DNA from: Distichodus sexfasciatus
Taxonomy: Eukaryota > Chordata > Actinopteri > Characiformes > Distichodontidae
DNA length: 64,000 bases
Assembly: GCA_032718565.1 (NCBI GenBank)
Contig: JAVGVS010000003.1
Coordinates: 1,931,178 to 1,995,177, forward strand
Direction of reading: 5' to 3'
Positions within the stretch are counted from its first letter, which is position 1. Each line of letters begins with the position of its first letter. The position numbers and the translations under genes were made by a program. Below, one piece after another: positions 50,833-60,757 of the stretch. A model generated the notes under the pieces. That model ran no database searches. It saw only the letters and a list, made by a program, of their open reading frames with translations, and was not told the DNA's origin.

Positions 50833-53800
50833 GTATTACATCCACAAAGTTATCATAATTTTTAACTGTATTTGTGTACTAAATGCACTTATGGCTCTTC
50901 TTCTAACCTGTTTTCTCTCGTCTTTTTCAGAGTATGTATGAAGTGCTCACAACTGAGCAAACTTATCTTGAGAGGCTGAATGTAGCTGTTGATCACTTCC
51001 AGCAGTCTTCAGCATTAGTTTTAGCAATATGTCCCAGAGACCAAAAATCACTGTTTTCAAGCATCTCAAAAATTAGAGAAACAAGCCAGAGGTCAGTCAC
51101 CTTGCTAGAAGCACAATGGCAATTGCTGTGATGGACTAATAGTAGATACTTAAAGATTTTTTAATACAATATTATGTTTTAAGTGTTAAAAGTAATGGTA
51201 CTACATTAATAAGTTTATCAAGAACCTTTATGTGCTGGATGAGAATTTTTCCAAACTGTTTTGTGCTACTTTCAGATTTGTGGACTCAATAGTGAAGAAG
51301 ATAGAGTCCAGTGTGTATTGTAATGCCATCTGTGACATTGTGCATGAATATGCCAGTGGCCCATGTGGTGCTTATGTGGATTACATCCGCAATATGTCTT
51401 ATCAGCAGCAGACTTTTCATAACTTGAGGTAAATATATGTAGGATCATACTGAGATTTGACTTAGTGCTTTCCATCAAGTACTTAATATCAGATTGGATT
51501 TTCCTGTCCTAATCATTTTACCTGTAATGGCTTTCTTATTTCAAGATTCAATTGTTTTACAATGAACTGAGGGATGTCAAGTGCTACCCACCCCCCCAAA
51601 ATGTTCATTGGAAGCCACACTCTCAAGCTGTTTATGTGATTTTGCTGGTTTGTGCTGTACTTTAGAAAGGAGAGCCCTCAGTTTGTGGAAATCATAAGCA
51701 AACTGGAAGAGGACCCCATTTGTAATCGCTTGTCTTTTCAGAACTTCTTATCTATTCCCTTCCAGAGGATCTCCCACATGAAAGTGCTCATGGAGGCGAG
51801 TAATTATAGGCTAATTTATAGGCTTTCCTTAAAAAGCAGTAATGGTGATAATCCAGATAACAGACGATGATGTTTCACTTCATGCAGACCATTGTAAAGC
51901 GGGCAGATCCTGATTCAAATGTTCATGCCTCAGCAGGAAGAGCTTTGACAGAGATCTCCGAGGTAACAATATTGCTGTCTTGCAATTATCTGATGCATTA
52001 TAATGTGTAAGTGTATTATAAATATACTCCATATGTTATCATTGCAATGTGGTCATCCCAATTAATGTGTCGTATATATCCGTAGGTGGTGGAGGAATGT
52101 AACAGGGTAGTTGGTGAGATGGAAAACATGGAGAAACTGCTGCAAATTGCCACCAAAACAGAGTTTGAGTGCAAGGTAATTAATCCTTTTTACTTGTGAT
52201 CATTTGTTTTTGTAAACCAGCTAAAAGTAGTTCTTACGAATGGGTACCTTTTTGTGCTTTAAGGTTGTTAAATTGTTAAAATCCCACCCACCCTCAGGTC
52301 CTGCCTCTGGTGTCATCATCTCGCTGGCTGGTTAGAGAAGGAGACTTTCATATCCTCCAGAAGGAGAACATTTTTGGCCACAAAAAAATCAGCTCAGTCC
52401 ACCTTTTTCTGTTTAATGATCTTTTACTGGTGACCATAAAAAAAGGGTGAGAATGAACTCAAGATTTCAATGTAGGCGTTTGTTATTTTATGATGCCAAA
52501 CAAATTTACAACAATACCTGTCCCCTTTGGTGGGAAATATGCTCACTTTAAAACAAATGCTTTATATTTTGATTGTTTCTTTGTCTTTGTGTTTTAATGC
52601 CCTTATTTCAAAGTTTGCTGTTATTTTGTGCCTAGGCCAGACAGGTATATTGTGCAGGATCATGTTCATCGTTCCCTGATTGACATTGTTGACGGAGTCG
52701 ATTTAGAAGAGGACTTAGAAAGATGTGATCTTAGCAGAGTGTTTTGCCTGGGTCTCATTAAGAACCACAGAGGGGTCATGTCCCACTATTTTCTCCAGGC
52801 TGAGTCACAGTGAGTAGATGTTATAATAACCTCTAACTACCACTAGCATACCTACTTTTAAAACACAAACACAATCTCAATCCTCTCATTGTAAGACAAT
52901 AAAAATCAGAAGATGGTGATTCCTTAAAAATCTACTGTATAACTGTGAAAGGTGGTCATGTTTATAGCTCAGTTTCATATATTCACAGAGCAGAAAGAGA
53001 CAGCTGGATGGAGGTGTTGAGAGGTCAGAGAGACGGAGAGACAACTGTGTATGAAGAATGGGGTAAGAGCCACCAATCAAACATATTCTTTTAGATGTCA
53101 GCACAAATATGAACCATCCCACAATCAAACTGTAAGATTATATTGTTTCCTTAAAATCCATGCTGTTAAGAAGTCTATTGAAATAAATGAAAAAACACAG
53201 TCCTTCTCCTAAATGTCCACTAGAGGGAGGGATGGTCAATATTTTAACAAATACCACTCTTGTCAATTGGACATATCAGTAAAACAGAATTGGCATATTA
53301 CATAATGTGTTCATAACTGCCTTTATCTCAGACTGCCCTGAGGTGAGGTGTGTTAAGGAGTATTACGGACAACAGCAAGGAGAGCTCAGTCTACAGCCAG
53401 AGGATATGGTCAGCGTAATTCAGAAAACATCTGATGGTAAACTCTCATATCATTCTGATTTGTAATGAGGTGGAAAATTCATGTTTAGGGAATAGAAAAC
53501 CAGGTCAGAAATTTCATGTTTTTACATAAACATATACAGTAGTTGAGATCACCTGATGCTCATGCAAATAAGTTAATAGACCAAAGAATTGTATGTTTTA
53601 GCATACTATTTGAATATTAAGCTCATTAGTTATCACAATTGTAACTGTGCAAATATCACTGGCAGGGACTCTTCTGGGTCCGAATTTAACACCACTGTCT
53701 TCACTGATTATAGTCAAAAATTACAGTGTTCTACCTGTGGCTATTCTTCTAGACATATTCTTGTAGACCTCAACACACACATGAACCATCAAACAATCAA

Positions 53801-54088
53801 ACAGTTAAATTACTGTGTTTTTACACATTGCTTCAAGTGCATGCTGTTATAAAACCTGCTGAAATTCAATGCAAAAAACCTATTCCTTTTTCAGGTTATA
53901 TTGAGGGCCAGAGGCTCTCTGATGGGGAGAGGGGCTGGTTCCCTGCTGAGAATGTAATAGAGATCCCCAACGAGCATGTACAGAGAAGAAACATTAGAGA
54001 ACGGTACTATGTCCTGCAAAAGGCAGAGCATGTTGTCAAACTTCGCAATGGCTGTCAGCAAAGTCGGTCTGTGACTTGTTTCAGTTAA
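46119..54088 (+). CDS. Ephexin-class Rho guanine nucleotide exchange factor (DH-PH-SH3), 14 exons
   Basis: Exons: 46119-46247, 46593-46836, 46936-47190, 50321-50832, 50931-51091, 51276-51428, 51666-51795, 51888-51962, 52086-52175, 52298-52446, 52636-52809, 52989-53062, 53332-53436, 53895-54088. All phases agree, giving 2445 nt and 814 residues. The N-terminus is proline-rich (KPPIPPKPQ, PIPKPRSRRPPPP). A DH domain (about 381-565) follows the ephexin-type lead-in LWQERC at 355, then PH (584-715), SH3 (716-774) and a short tail. DH activates Rho GTPases at the cell cortex. LNVAVDHFQ and RLSDGERGWFP resemble ARHGEF5, ARHGEF19, ARHGEF16 and ARHGEF26; I cannot assign one orthologue. The ATG follows an in-frame TGA at 46098-46100. 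One intron must be GC-AG. Confidence 0.88.
46440..46587 (+). repeat. LINE 3' tail fragment abutting RhoGEF exon 2
   Basis: AAATTTCCTCTGACTGGATC followed by AATAAAGGTTATTTTATC and another TTATTTTA matches the 3' end of fish LINEs that close with GGGATCAATAAAG and a short tandem tail. The tail runs straight into the acceptor AACAG at 46588-46592. Confidence 0.65.
47388..48087 (+). repeat. tRNA-derived SINE (family A) interrupted by a fold-back element
   Basis: SINE sequence runs 47388-47579 (to TGTGGTGCAG), stops, and resumes at 48043-48087 (TGTGCTGTGGTGTGTTCACA). The gap is the element at 47580-48042. It lies in RhoGEF intron 3. Confidence 0.8.
47580..48042. mobile_element. Non-autonomous DNA element, CACTGCAAAAAAT termini
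   Basis: 463 bp starting CACTGCAAAAAATG and ending TTTTTTGCAGTG, an inverted repeat of at least 11 bp. The interior is AT-rich with repeated TTGAAACAAG/CAAGTCAA text. Its insertion point inside a known SINE fixes both borders. No clear target duplication beyond TT, so the superfamily is open. Confidence 0.75.
48093..48255 (+). repeat. SINE family B with L2-like tail
   Basis: TGTTCAAATCCTACCTCTGG, GTGAGCAAGACTCTGAACAC and GATAAGAGTGTCTGCTTAAT match the family-B pattern. It sits directly after the interrupted family-A SINE. Confidence 0.7.
48434..48464. repeat. (GAAA)n microsatellite
   Basis: About seven GAAA units in RhoGEF intron 3. Confidence 0.9.
48581..49460 (+). mobile_element. Non-autonomous hAT element in RhoGEF intron 3
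   Basis: 880 bp from CAGAGGTGGACAGTAAC to TTTGCCCACCTCTG, with a perfect 8-bp target duplication GTGAAATC (48573-48580 and 49461-49468). The interior is full of GTACTT/AAGTAC motifs typical of this fish family. No transposase. Confidence 0.92.
49788..49975 (+). repeat. SINE family B with L2-like tail, best preserved copy
   Basis: Head GGTGGCTTAGTGGTAGGAC with an A-box-like motif, B-box-like GTGGGTTCAAATCAAC, and tail GTAAGTCGCTCTGGATGAGC then GCGTCTGCTAAATGC. The other family-B copies in the window are also on the plus strand. Confidence 0.85.
50931..52175 (+). CDS. RhoGEF exons 5-9: DH (Dbl homology) catalytic domain
   Basis: Residues 381-583. The first DH helix reads MYEVLTTEQTYLERL and keeps the conserved Glu (E389) that contacts the GTPase switch region. 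The third conserved block reads PFQRISHMKVL (516 onward), where ephexins usually have PFQRITRLKLL, so it is somewhat divergent. EECN (556-559) near the domain end is conserved. The exon 7/8 junction needs a GC donor at 51796-51797. Confidence 0.88.
52298..53062 (+). CDS. RhoGEF exons 10-12: PH domain
   Basis: Residues 584-715. SRWLVREGDF opens the first strands and VHLFLFNDLLLVT is the typical PH core that follows a DH domain. ESQAERDSWMEVL, spanning the exon 11/12 junction, is the C-terminal PH helix with its invariant Trp. The PH domain of this class supports membrane targeting and nucleotide exchange. Confidence 0.88.
53332..54088 (+). CDS. RhoGEF exons 13-14: SH3 domain and C-terminal tail
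   Basis: Residues 716-814 with a TAA stop at 54086-54088. The SH3 runs from VRCVKEYYGQQQGELSL to GERGWFPAENVIEI. The position usually held by the peptide-binding Trp in SDGW is Tyr here (Y752, codon TAT at 53897-53899). The later WFP and acidic ELSL motifs are intact. The tail NIRERYYVL corresponds to the C-terminal helix of ephexins. Confidence 0.87.
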
Positions 54089-54171
54089 GATGAGATATGA
54101 AATGAAGTTCATCCACAAACCTATGAGCTTTGGTTCAAATGTCATTATACTGAATGTTTGGTTAATATGTG

Positions 54172-54355
54172 GGTGACACAGTTGTCTGAGTGACTAGACC
54201 CTTGCATTGGTGACCATAATATTGAAGGCTCAAATCTCACTAACACCCTCGATCCTTGTCTTGCAACTTAGGATAATGGATTAAGCTGTAAGACTGTTCA
54301 TGTAAATAGTAAAGTTAACATGCTCTTTATTAGAGCATCTGACATGCTGTAATAT
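54172..54355 (+). repeat. SINE family B remnant in the RhoGEF 3' UTR
   Basis: GTGGGTGACACAGTTGTC-like head, CTCAAATCTCACTAAC and a degraded tail with AGAGCATCTGACATGCTG. It lies between the stop codon and the AATAAA. Confidence 0.6.
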
Positions 54356-54623
54356 AAATATGAATGTTTAAATGAAGTCTTTCCAAAAATGTCTAATAGT
54401 TACCATAAAAGTGAATGTTTTCATGGTGATGACTTTTAACTTGTTTTAAACTCAACCTAAAATTAATTTGTCCCTTTTGCAAAATCTAGATTAAAATACT
54501 GCAGTGACTTCTAGTGTTGATTGTTATTAGCTCATGAAGTTATTTGTATTGTGCAATTTACCAGTGTATCAATGTTACATAATAATTATTTACATTGTTT
54601 GAAAATGCTTTAAATGTAATTAT

Positions 54624-54629
54624 AATAAA
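54624..54629 (+). terminator. Polyadenylation signal of the RhoGEF gene
   Basis: AATAAA 536 nt after the stop codon in AT-rich sequence. It is the nearest strong signal before the farp2 promoter. The implied 3' UTR contains a SINE remnant at 54172-54355. Confidence 0.55.
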
Positions 54630-55482
54630 TTAAATTTTTTAAACAACTTTTAAATTTATCTGTGTTATTCAGTGTTCTTTAAAAAGGAACTTATTACCAA
54701 CCACTGGAATTTACAGGCAGTGATTGTTATGCACTGAATGGTCCACATCCTAGATGAAGGCAGTTTCTAAAACCATACCCAGTTATTGAAGGTATCTTTA
54801 ATTACTTAGTAACATAATAATTCAGCTGGAGATTTAAACCTGTATTCATTTGAATGAATGACTACATCTCTCCATCCTCCATCACTTTATCGAAATGTAA
54901 AACTACTGTAGTTAAATTTACATGTTACATTTACAGTAAATATAGCACTTTTCTAAATAGCTAAGTGACAATGTGGATGCACTTCAACTACCACAGATGT
55001 GCAGTTCCACCTGAATGATACTGATATTATACAGGCATTAACATTTTACCGCAAAGTCCTTATCCCCAAGTTGCTATTACAGCGACTATTAAAGGTAAAT
55101 ATTGCTACTTTAGTGTGACACATATTACCTTCACACCTCATGTTAGAGGTCATATTTAGTGTTTGTTGTGTTGTGCTGTTGTACTGCTCTAACGTCTGCC
55201 TGCCATCTGTGGAATGTGAAAGTAAATAAAGAAATCACTATACGCTCTACATGTAGCAATAAAACTAAAATGGTACATTTTGGAAGTGATTTTTATGGCA
55301 TAATTATACCAAATATTTGCCAACAGATACCTTTATAGATGAACAAATATCATCAAATATTTGTTTAGTTTGGTTGTTTGTGCTTCATTTGCGTGTCATG
55401 TTTAAATACGTGTATGTGTTTTTGCATTCTTTTTGCATTCTTAAAAATGTTAGTAAGGCAATAAGATAGTCGCTAAAAGAAG

Positions 55483-55614
55483 CCAATCGCTGCAGAGTTA
55501 AACGCCTCTATGCCAATCAAAAATCAGTCGCTGCTGCTCACCACCAATAGCGACGTATTAACCGCAAAAGCGCGACAGCCAATAGGGACGCGAGTCGGTC
55601 GAGCGCTGTCCAAT
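55483..55614 (+). promoter_or_regulatory. farp2: farp2 promoter with five CCAAT boxes
   Basis: CCAAT occurs on the plus strand at 55483, 55513, 55544, 55579 and 55610, spaced 30, 31, 35 and 31 bp. The region is CpG-rich and ends just before the predicted first exon. CCAAT arrays at about this spacing are typical NF-Y promoters. Confidence 0.65.
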
Positions 55615-55639
55615 TAGGTGTCGCCTTTGTGCGAGTCTT

Positions 55640-55707
55640 CTCCTGCACCGACGCTCGAGCCTAATTCCCGAAAGAGTTGGAAGAAATACACAACGAAAAG
55701 CTACGAG
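55640..55707 (+). other. farp2: farp2 5' untranslated exon 1 (start approximate)
   Basis: A CpG-rich stretch ends at a good donor (GAG|GTATGA) after 55707. No open frame with family similarity occurs here, so it is called untranslated. The transcription start is placed by its distance from the CCAAT array only. Confidence 0.5.
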
Positions 55708-56026
55708 GTATGACCCACTTTCACAGCGCCCGCGACGATAAATGATGATTTACCACTCACAAACTCGCTTAAAACAACTTTACGGATGGGTTTAGTTCGA
55801 GCGAAACTTCCACTCCTGCTTCCAGTAACGCGTGTCGGTGAGTTAGTGAGAGACTTTCCCATTTCTTAGCCTCAAACTTTCTGCTGCTGTTCGGCGTGAA
55901 AAAGCGACGGGTTTTAAATTCCGTATTAGTTTTGCGTGAGGTAGTGACGGAGTATAACCAAATCCATCCACGCATGTAGAAAGATGAGATACAATTCGTT
56001 TGTTCATTTAACTTCGGAGAGAGAAG

Positions 56027-56030
<4 letters not shown>

Positions 56031-56077
<47 letters not shown>
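56031..56077. repeat. (GT)n microsatellite
   Basis: About 23 uninterrupted GT units 0.3 kb into farp2 intron 1, followed directly by three diverged tandem units. Confidence 0.95.
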
Positions 56078-56078
<1 letters not shown>

Positions 56079-56706
56079 TTTTGAGGTGATTGGTGTGGAC
56101 GTTGAAGGTAAAACCTGAGATTTGGCAGGTTTTGTGTCTTTGTGAGGGCACTTAGTTCTTCTTGAGGATTTTTTAAAATGCAAAATTACTTTTAAAAGAG
56201 GCAAAGGATTCACTTTTGGCTACTGAGGTTGAGGTTAAGGATGGGGTTGGGTTAGGTGTAGATGGAAAGATCTCAGAGATAGTAAACTGTGTGTGTGTGC
56301 ACGCGTGGGAGTGGGCTGTTGAGGTAATTTGTGAGGATTTGATGTCCACACACTTATCGTAAAATTGGGAGTTTTTTGGCATTTGGCATTTTTTGGCAAG
56401 TGTTTTTAATTTCACCAGAAGGAAAAATGCTTTTATTCAAGTTTCTTTTTTTAACTAAAAGAGGTAAATGTGCTTTTGGCTACTGAGGTTAAGCTTAGGG
56501 TTGGGTTATGTGTGGATGGAAGAGTCACAAGGAGTGGTTTTGAGGTGATTAGTGAGGTAATTTACCTAAATTTGGTAGGACTTTTTTGTCTTTGTGACGC
56601 ATTCAATTTCCTCACTAGGAAAAGGTTTCTAGGCAAAATTTCAGTTTTTAACCTAAAGAGGTGAAAAGATTTGCTTTTGGTTACTGAAGTTAAGGTTAGG
56701 AGTCAG
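56078..56706 (+). repeat. Three diverged tandem units (about 175-230 bp)
   Basis: The order GAGGTGATTGGTG or close variant, a CTTTTGGCTACTGAGGTT block and GTTAAGGTTAGG-like text recurs three times (near 56078, 56305 and 56533). Together with the adjoining GT tract it looks like an expanded, decaying minisatellite. Confidence 0.6.
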
Positions 56707-57200
56707 AATTCTGGTCTCAGTATTTTGATTATTTTGATGACTTTTTACTCTGCTTATTCCAGTCAACTTTTTATCTAATATGAAAGTCTGAAAGTTTCTT
56801 AACTTAATAAGTTCAGTCATGTATTCAGGAAATTCTAAAGGAATTGTTACTAATTCTTCTGGAATTGCTGTGGGAAATTACTATACGAAATTACTGTAAG
56901 AGCACATGGACTATTTGCTGCCTGTTTGAAGTCAAAGATCATTAACATTAGCAAGACCAAGGTTATTTATAATATTGGAGCTGTTTTTCTGTACACTTAA
57001 TTCACATTTAATTTATATGGACAACCGATCACTGCAGAGTAAATATCTGATGTAGAAACCTGTGAAATAAAATGTGTTAATGGATGTTTAACTGAGTCTA
57101 AACATTTCCAAGGCCACCATCGCTTGTGAAATATTGCTGTCTTTTTATATCTGAAAAGTAAATGGGTGTTTAGTTGTCCGGAAATAAGATTTGAAGTTAA

Positions 57201-58060
57201 TAGGGGTGTGACAAGACACTCAGCTCACAAGACAAGACAATACACGAGATTGGGTTCACGAGAATGAAATGAGAGGCGATTTTAACACCATTTTAAAGAA
57301 ACACGTTAATGATGAAGTTTTACTGATTTATTTGATCGAAAGACATAAATCAAGTGCAAAAAAGTGGATTTAGAAACTCAACTGACTCCACTCCCTCTTA
57401 TACGATTCCTCATACATCTCTTCACACCATTACTGTGCGTCAGCTTCTAACGTCTAATAGAAGTTTAAATAAACTAATTAAATAATCAGACTGTGCATTA
57501 TAAAATCAACATGTTCATTAAAACAAGTTAGAGGTGTAATCCCTGCAAAATGAAAAGATTTAGGGAACGTTGACAGATACAATTAGACTAAGATACTGGC
57601 TGAAAAAAAAATGTAACCCAAATCTTCAAATAGCCTACAACTCGTCTTCTTTTGGCATCATACTGAAAAAATGTACATTAGCAACCTGATTGGAGACTAA
57701 ATCCGTCAGTCAGCTTTCTCCAAGTCTGTGATTGTCTGTTTTGTGGCACGTTTCTAACTCAGTAGCAAGTCGAGCAAGCATGATGACAAAGTTGTCAGTG
57801 TACAGACACCAGATTTTGCTTGCAAGAGTTCCATGCACAGGATTTTGGCACAAAAATAGTCATACAATTTTGCTAGACAGCTTTTCACTTGGGTCGCGTT
57901 TCCCAAAAGCATAGTTGCTAACGTATTGCTAACTACGTTAATGTACACTATGTTAGTTGCAAACGTAGTTAGCAGCTATGCCTTTTGGAAAAACACCCCT
58001 TGATATCATCACCTTTTAATATCATGAAGTCTCATTGCATGAGATCTTGTCGCATCCCTC
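57201..58060 (+). mobile_element. Non-autonomous hAT-like element with a nested MITE
   Basis: Ends TAGGGGTGTGACAAGAC and CTTGTCGCATCCCTC form an imperfect inverted repeat. The flanks GAAGTTAA and AAAGTTAT agree at 6 of 8. A smaller palindromic element is inserted at 57891. Confidence 0.7.
57891..57998. mobile_element. 108-bp palindromic MITE
   Basis: GGGTCGCGTTTCCCAAAAGC at the left pairs with GCCTTTTGGAAAAACACCC at the right, and GTTGCTAAC pairs with GTTAGCAGC inside. CTT lies on both sides (57888-57890 and 57999-58001), a possible 3-bp duplication. It can fold into a long hairpin. Confidence 0.65.
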
Positions 58061-58706
58061 AAAGTTATTGTTAAAAAGATTTGGTTCTTTTGAAGCTTTT
58101 TGATTTAAGACCACAACCACGTTGAGGCTCATTACCCTGCTGTCTAAATCCCATGACTTTACTACAGACTACACTTTGTAAAACTTGGAGCTGACGTGTT
58201 TGTAGAGCTGGCTAATGGGAAGACCTCACCATGCCAAGTGCTTACCACAGAAATGTTGTGATGGAAATCATTAAGGTTCAGTCTACAATACAGCACAATC
58301 CTTTTCACTGCTGCAGGTTTAACTTGTTGCAAACCTGCTGTGTTAAAGTCCTGTTTGGTTCTCATAATCCTTCTAAACTCTTTGGCTGCCAACAAGGTGG
58401 CACTAGACATGGCAGGTGTGATGTTTTGTGGTTGGGATGTAAATACCTATAAGATATTAGGGTGTTACTGCCCCGAAGACAATTCACAGAAATAGAATAG
58501 CTAATAGAAATTAGCTTAGATAAATCTGGAATAAATACAATGGATTCCTGTATAAGAGATAAATAATATTGACTAATGTAGTCACAGTTTGTTTTGGAGG
58601 CGAGTCCATCTCTATCTGATTTGTCACTTGGCATGATTAATGGCTTTTTACCACAGAGAAAAGCTGTTTCCACTATGTGAATCCAGGCCTTTGCAATAAA
58701 GAATAG

Positions 58707-58960
58707 GGCTGGGCAATTATTGACAATTTATCAGTGCTTATATTCAGAACCTCTAATTGAGATAACTTTGGTAATTTTAGTTATTACTGAGTGTTTATTA
58801 AAGCGTGCATGTTAAAACAGATCACAAGTTGGACAGGATGAAGTCACCTAAAATACAAGCAGTATTATGGGAAAGTATTAACCTAATTTTTTGAAATTAT
58901 TTAAATAATCATAATTATGTCTATTAGAGGCTCTGGGTGTCAGTTCTAATTAATTTTTTG
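58707..58960 (+). repeat. Dispersed repeat, GGGCAAT-type family, shortened copy
   Basis: Begins AGGGCTGGGCAATTATTG and ends near GAGGCTCTGGGTGTCAG. It lies about 90 bp upstream of the farp2 coding exon acceptor. Confidence 0.55.
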
Positions 58961-59046
58961 ATCATTTAGCTCTATTTGAGTCCATATCAAGTGGAGCCCA
59001 TAACCATACGTTCTTTGTTCACATTTATTCTCTGTTCTTCTTACAG

Positions 59047-59295
59047 GTGTGCTTGTGTGAGTCTGAGAGAGGCCGGGCTGTGCTGTGAGCGGTGATGGGG
59101 GAGATCGAGGGCACGTACCGGGCACTGCAGACGCCAGGCACACGCCTGGGCTCCCAGTTCAGTGCGGGCATCAGCACCCTGGAACCCGGCCAGAGCCTCA
59201 GTTCGGGCATGGGGCAGGGGGGCAAAAGCCACAGTAAGGGTCTGCAGATCCGAGTCCAGGGTTTGGACGATGCCCAGGAGTTCTATGATCTTGAG
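59047..59295 (+). CDS. farp2: Farp2 (FERM, RhoGEF and PH protein 2), first coding exon, gene continues beyond window
   Basis: After a strong acceptor (TTCTTACAG) comes 48 nt of 5' UTR, ATG at 59095, and 201 nt (67 codons) ending in phase 0 at GAG|GTGAGC. The start MGEIEGTYRALQT and ISTLEPGQSL closely match the Farp2/Farp1 N-terminus, and QIRVQGLDDAQEFYDLE is the first strand of the FERM domain. Farp2 is a membrane-associated exchange factor for Rac/Cdc42 in neurons and bone cells. The second coding exon (FERM continuation with a DYFG-type motif) was looked for down to 64000 and not seen, so this intron is at least 4.7 kb. Confidence 0.92.
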
Positions 59296-59379
59296 GTGAG
59301 CCTGTCAAGGTTTTTAACTTTTAACTAGAACCATTCCTCTGAGAATGGATAAAAACGTCCACAGGGAGAAAGAGAGGTC

Positions 59380-59793
59380 TAGGGCTTGACGATATGACTT
59401 CAAATCAATTTTACCTTTGATCATAATTCATGAATATCTATTTTGTTATTGGTTTTCTTTTTGTGCCTTCATAGTTGACTGACAAGATTTATCTTGTAAA
59501 TATGCTCAACTGTTAACGCTGGGATATTTTTTTAAATGGAAAAGTGCATACTCTTGTGGTTTTAAACCGATGGAAACAAACGCAGATGTAGTTGCGGGCT
59601 GGACATGTGACAACACCTGTGGTAGTATGTTTTTAAGGGTACACTACATGAAGACACACTGGGGAAAATATTAACAGAATTCCTTTTCTAAAAAACAGAA
59701 TTTTAGGAATAAAGTATTTATCGTAGGCAAGATTACGTCAGTTAGAAATTCAGAATGACAGTTTTCATTATATTTCAATTAATTGCCCAGCCT
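59380..59793 (+). repeat. Dispersed repeat, GGGCAAT-type family
   Basis: TAGGGCTTGACGATATG at the left and AATTGCCCAGCCTTA at the right form a short inverted repeat, so a non-autonomous DNA element is likely. No clean target duplication was seen. Confidence 0.6.
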
Positions 59794-60507
59794 TAGTCTC
59801 ATCTCCTCAGGCGCCTGTGCCTTGTATGCGCTACTTGCAGTGAACGACAGCTGCTACATGGTTTTGGTCCTCAAATCCGTTCTTCTTTAAGATCGCTCTA
59901 GATGCGTGCCCTCGAATCACACGCTGGGTTTCTGAGGCCTGGTTCTGTTGTGGCCAAATGCCACCACGACCGTTTAGCTGCCACGCACAGTGTGGGAGAG
60001 CAGAGCCTGCTTTGGCCTGCCAGCTGGGCGAAAACACTCCGGAAAACCATCTGAGGAGGTGCTTGGGGAGAGGGCAAGGATCTTAAATGTTTTAACAACA
60101 GCTTGGTTGGTTGCCTGTCATAAAGGCTGTAGTTTGGGGCTTTGGGACTGGGTTTCCCATCATGGGCAGTGTTTGGATTAGCTGTGTGGCTTTTAAACCT
60201 ACTCTGATTTCTGGAGGTTAAAGAAAATGGGTGGGTGGAGAGTTTAGTAATTCAAGTTCTAGGTCATGTTAGATATATAGGGTCTGTGTGGAAAGATATA
60301 TATGAGTCCAAACAATTATGAGCGCAGCAATGCCTTGTTTTATGCACTGAGAATAGTTTACTTGTGATTAGTTAATCAAGGAACTTGGAGTCAACTGATT
60401 TTCAGCATAGCTGATTATTGGAGTCACTATTTATCATTTTTATGGTTATCGATTTGTATAAAAAACAAATGTCAATAAAATAAATTTTGCTACTTTGGCA
60501 CATTCAT

Positions 60508-60757
60508 GGCAGTTGGTAGCACGGTGGTTAGGTCGTTCAGCCTGTGATCGGAAAGTCGCCAATTCGAATTCCGAACCGGTAAAGGTATCACTGAGGAACT
60601 CATGAGCAAGGTACCATCCCCAGGCGCTGCCTATGTCAGCTGCTCAATGCTCTTTTACAGATGGGTCAAATGCAGAGTTCACATTAAGTTGTGGTGCACT
60701 GTGTGCTGTGCTGTGGTGTGTTCACAATGACAAATAATCTCTCACTTTCACTTAATG
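60508..60757 (+). repeat. tRNA-derived SINE (family A), full-length
   Basis: GGCAGTTGGTAGCACGGTGG head, CCGGTAAAGGTATCACTGAG, CAATGCTCTTTTACAG and CAATGACAAATAATCTCTC tail. It lies in a farp2 intron in sense orientation. Confidence 0.85.
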
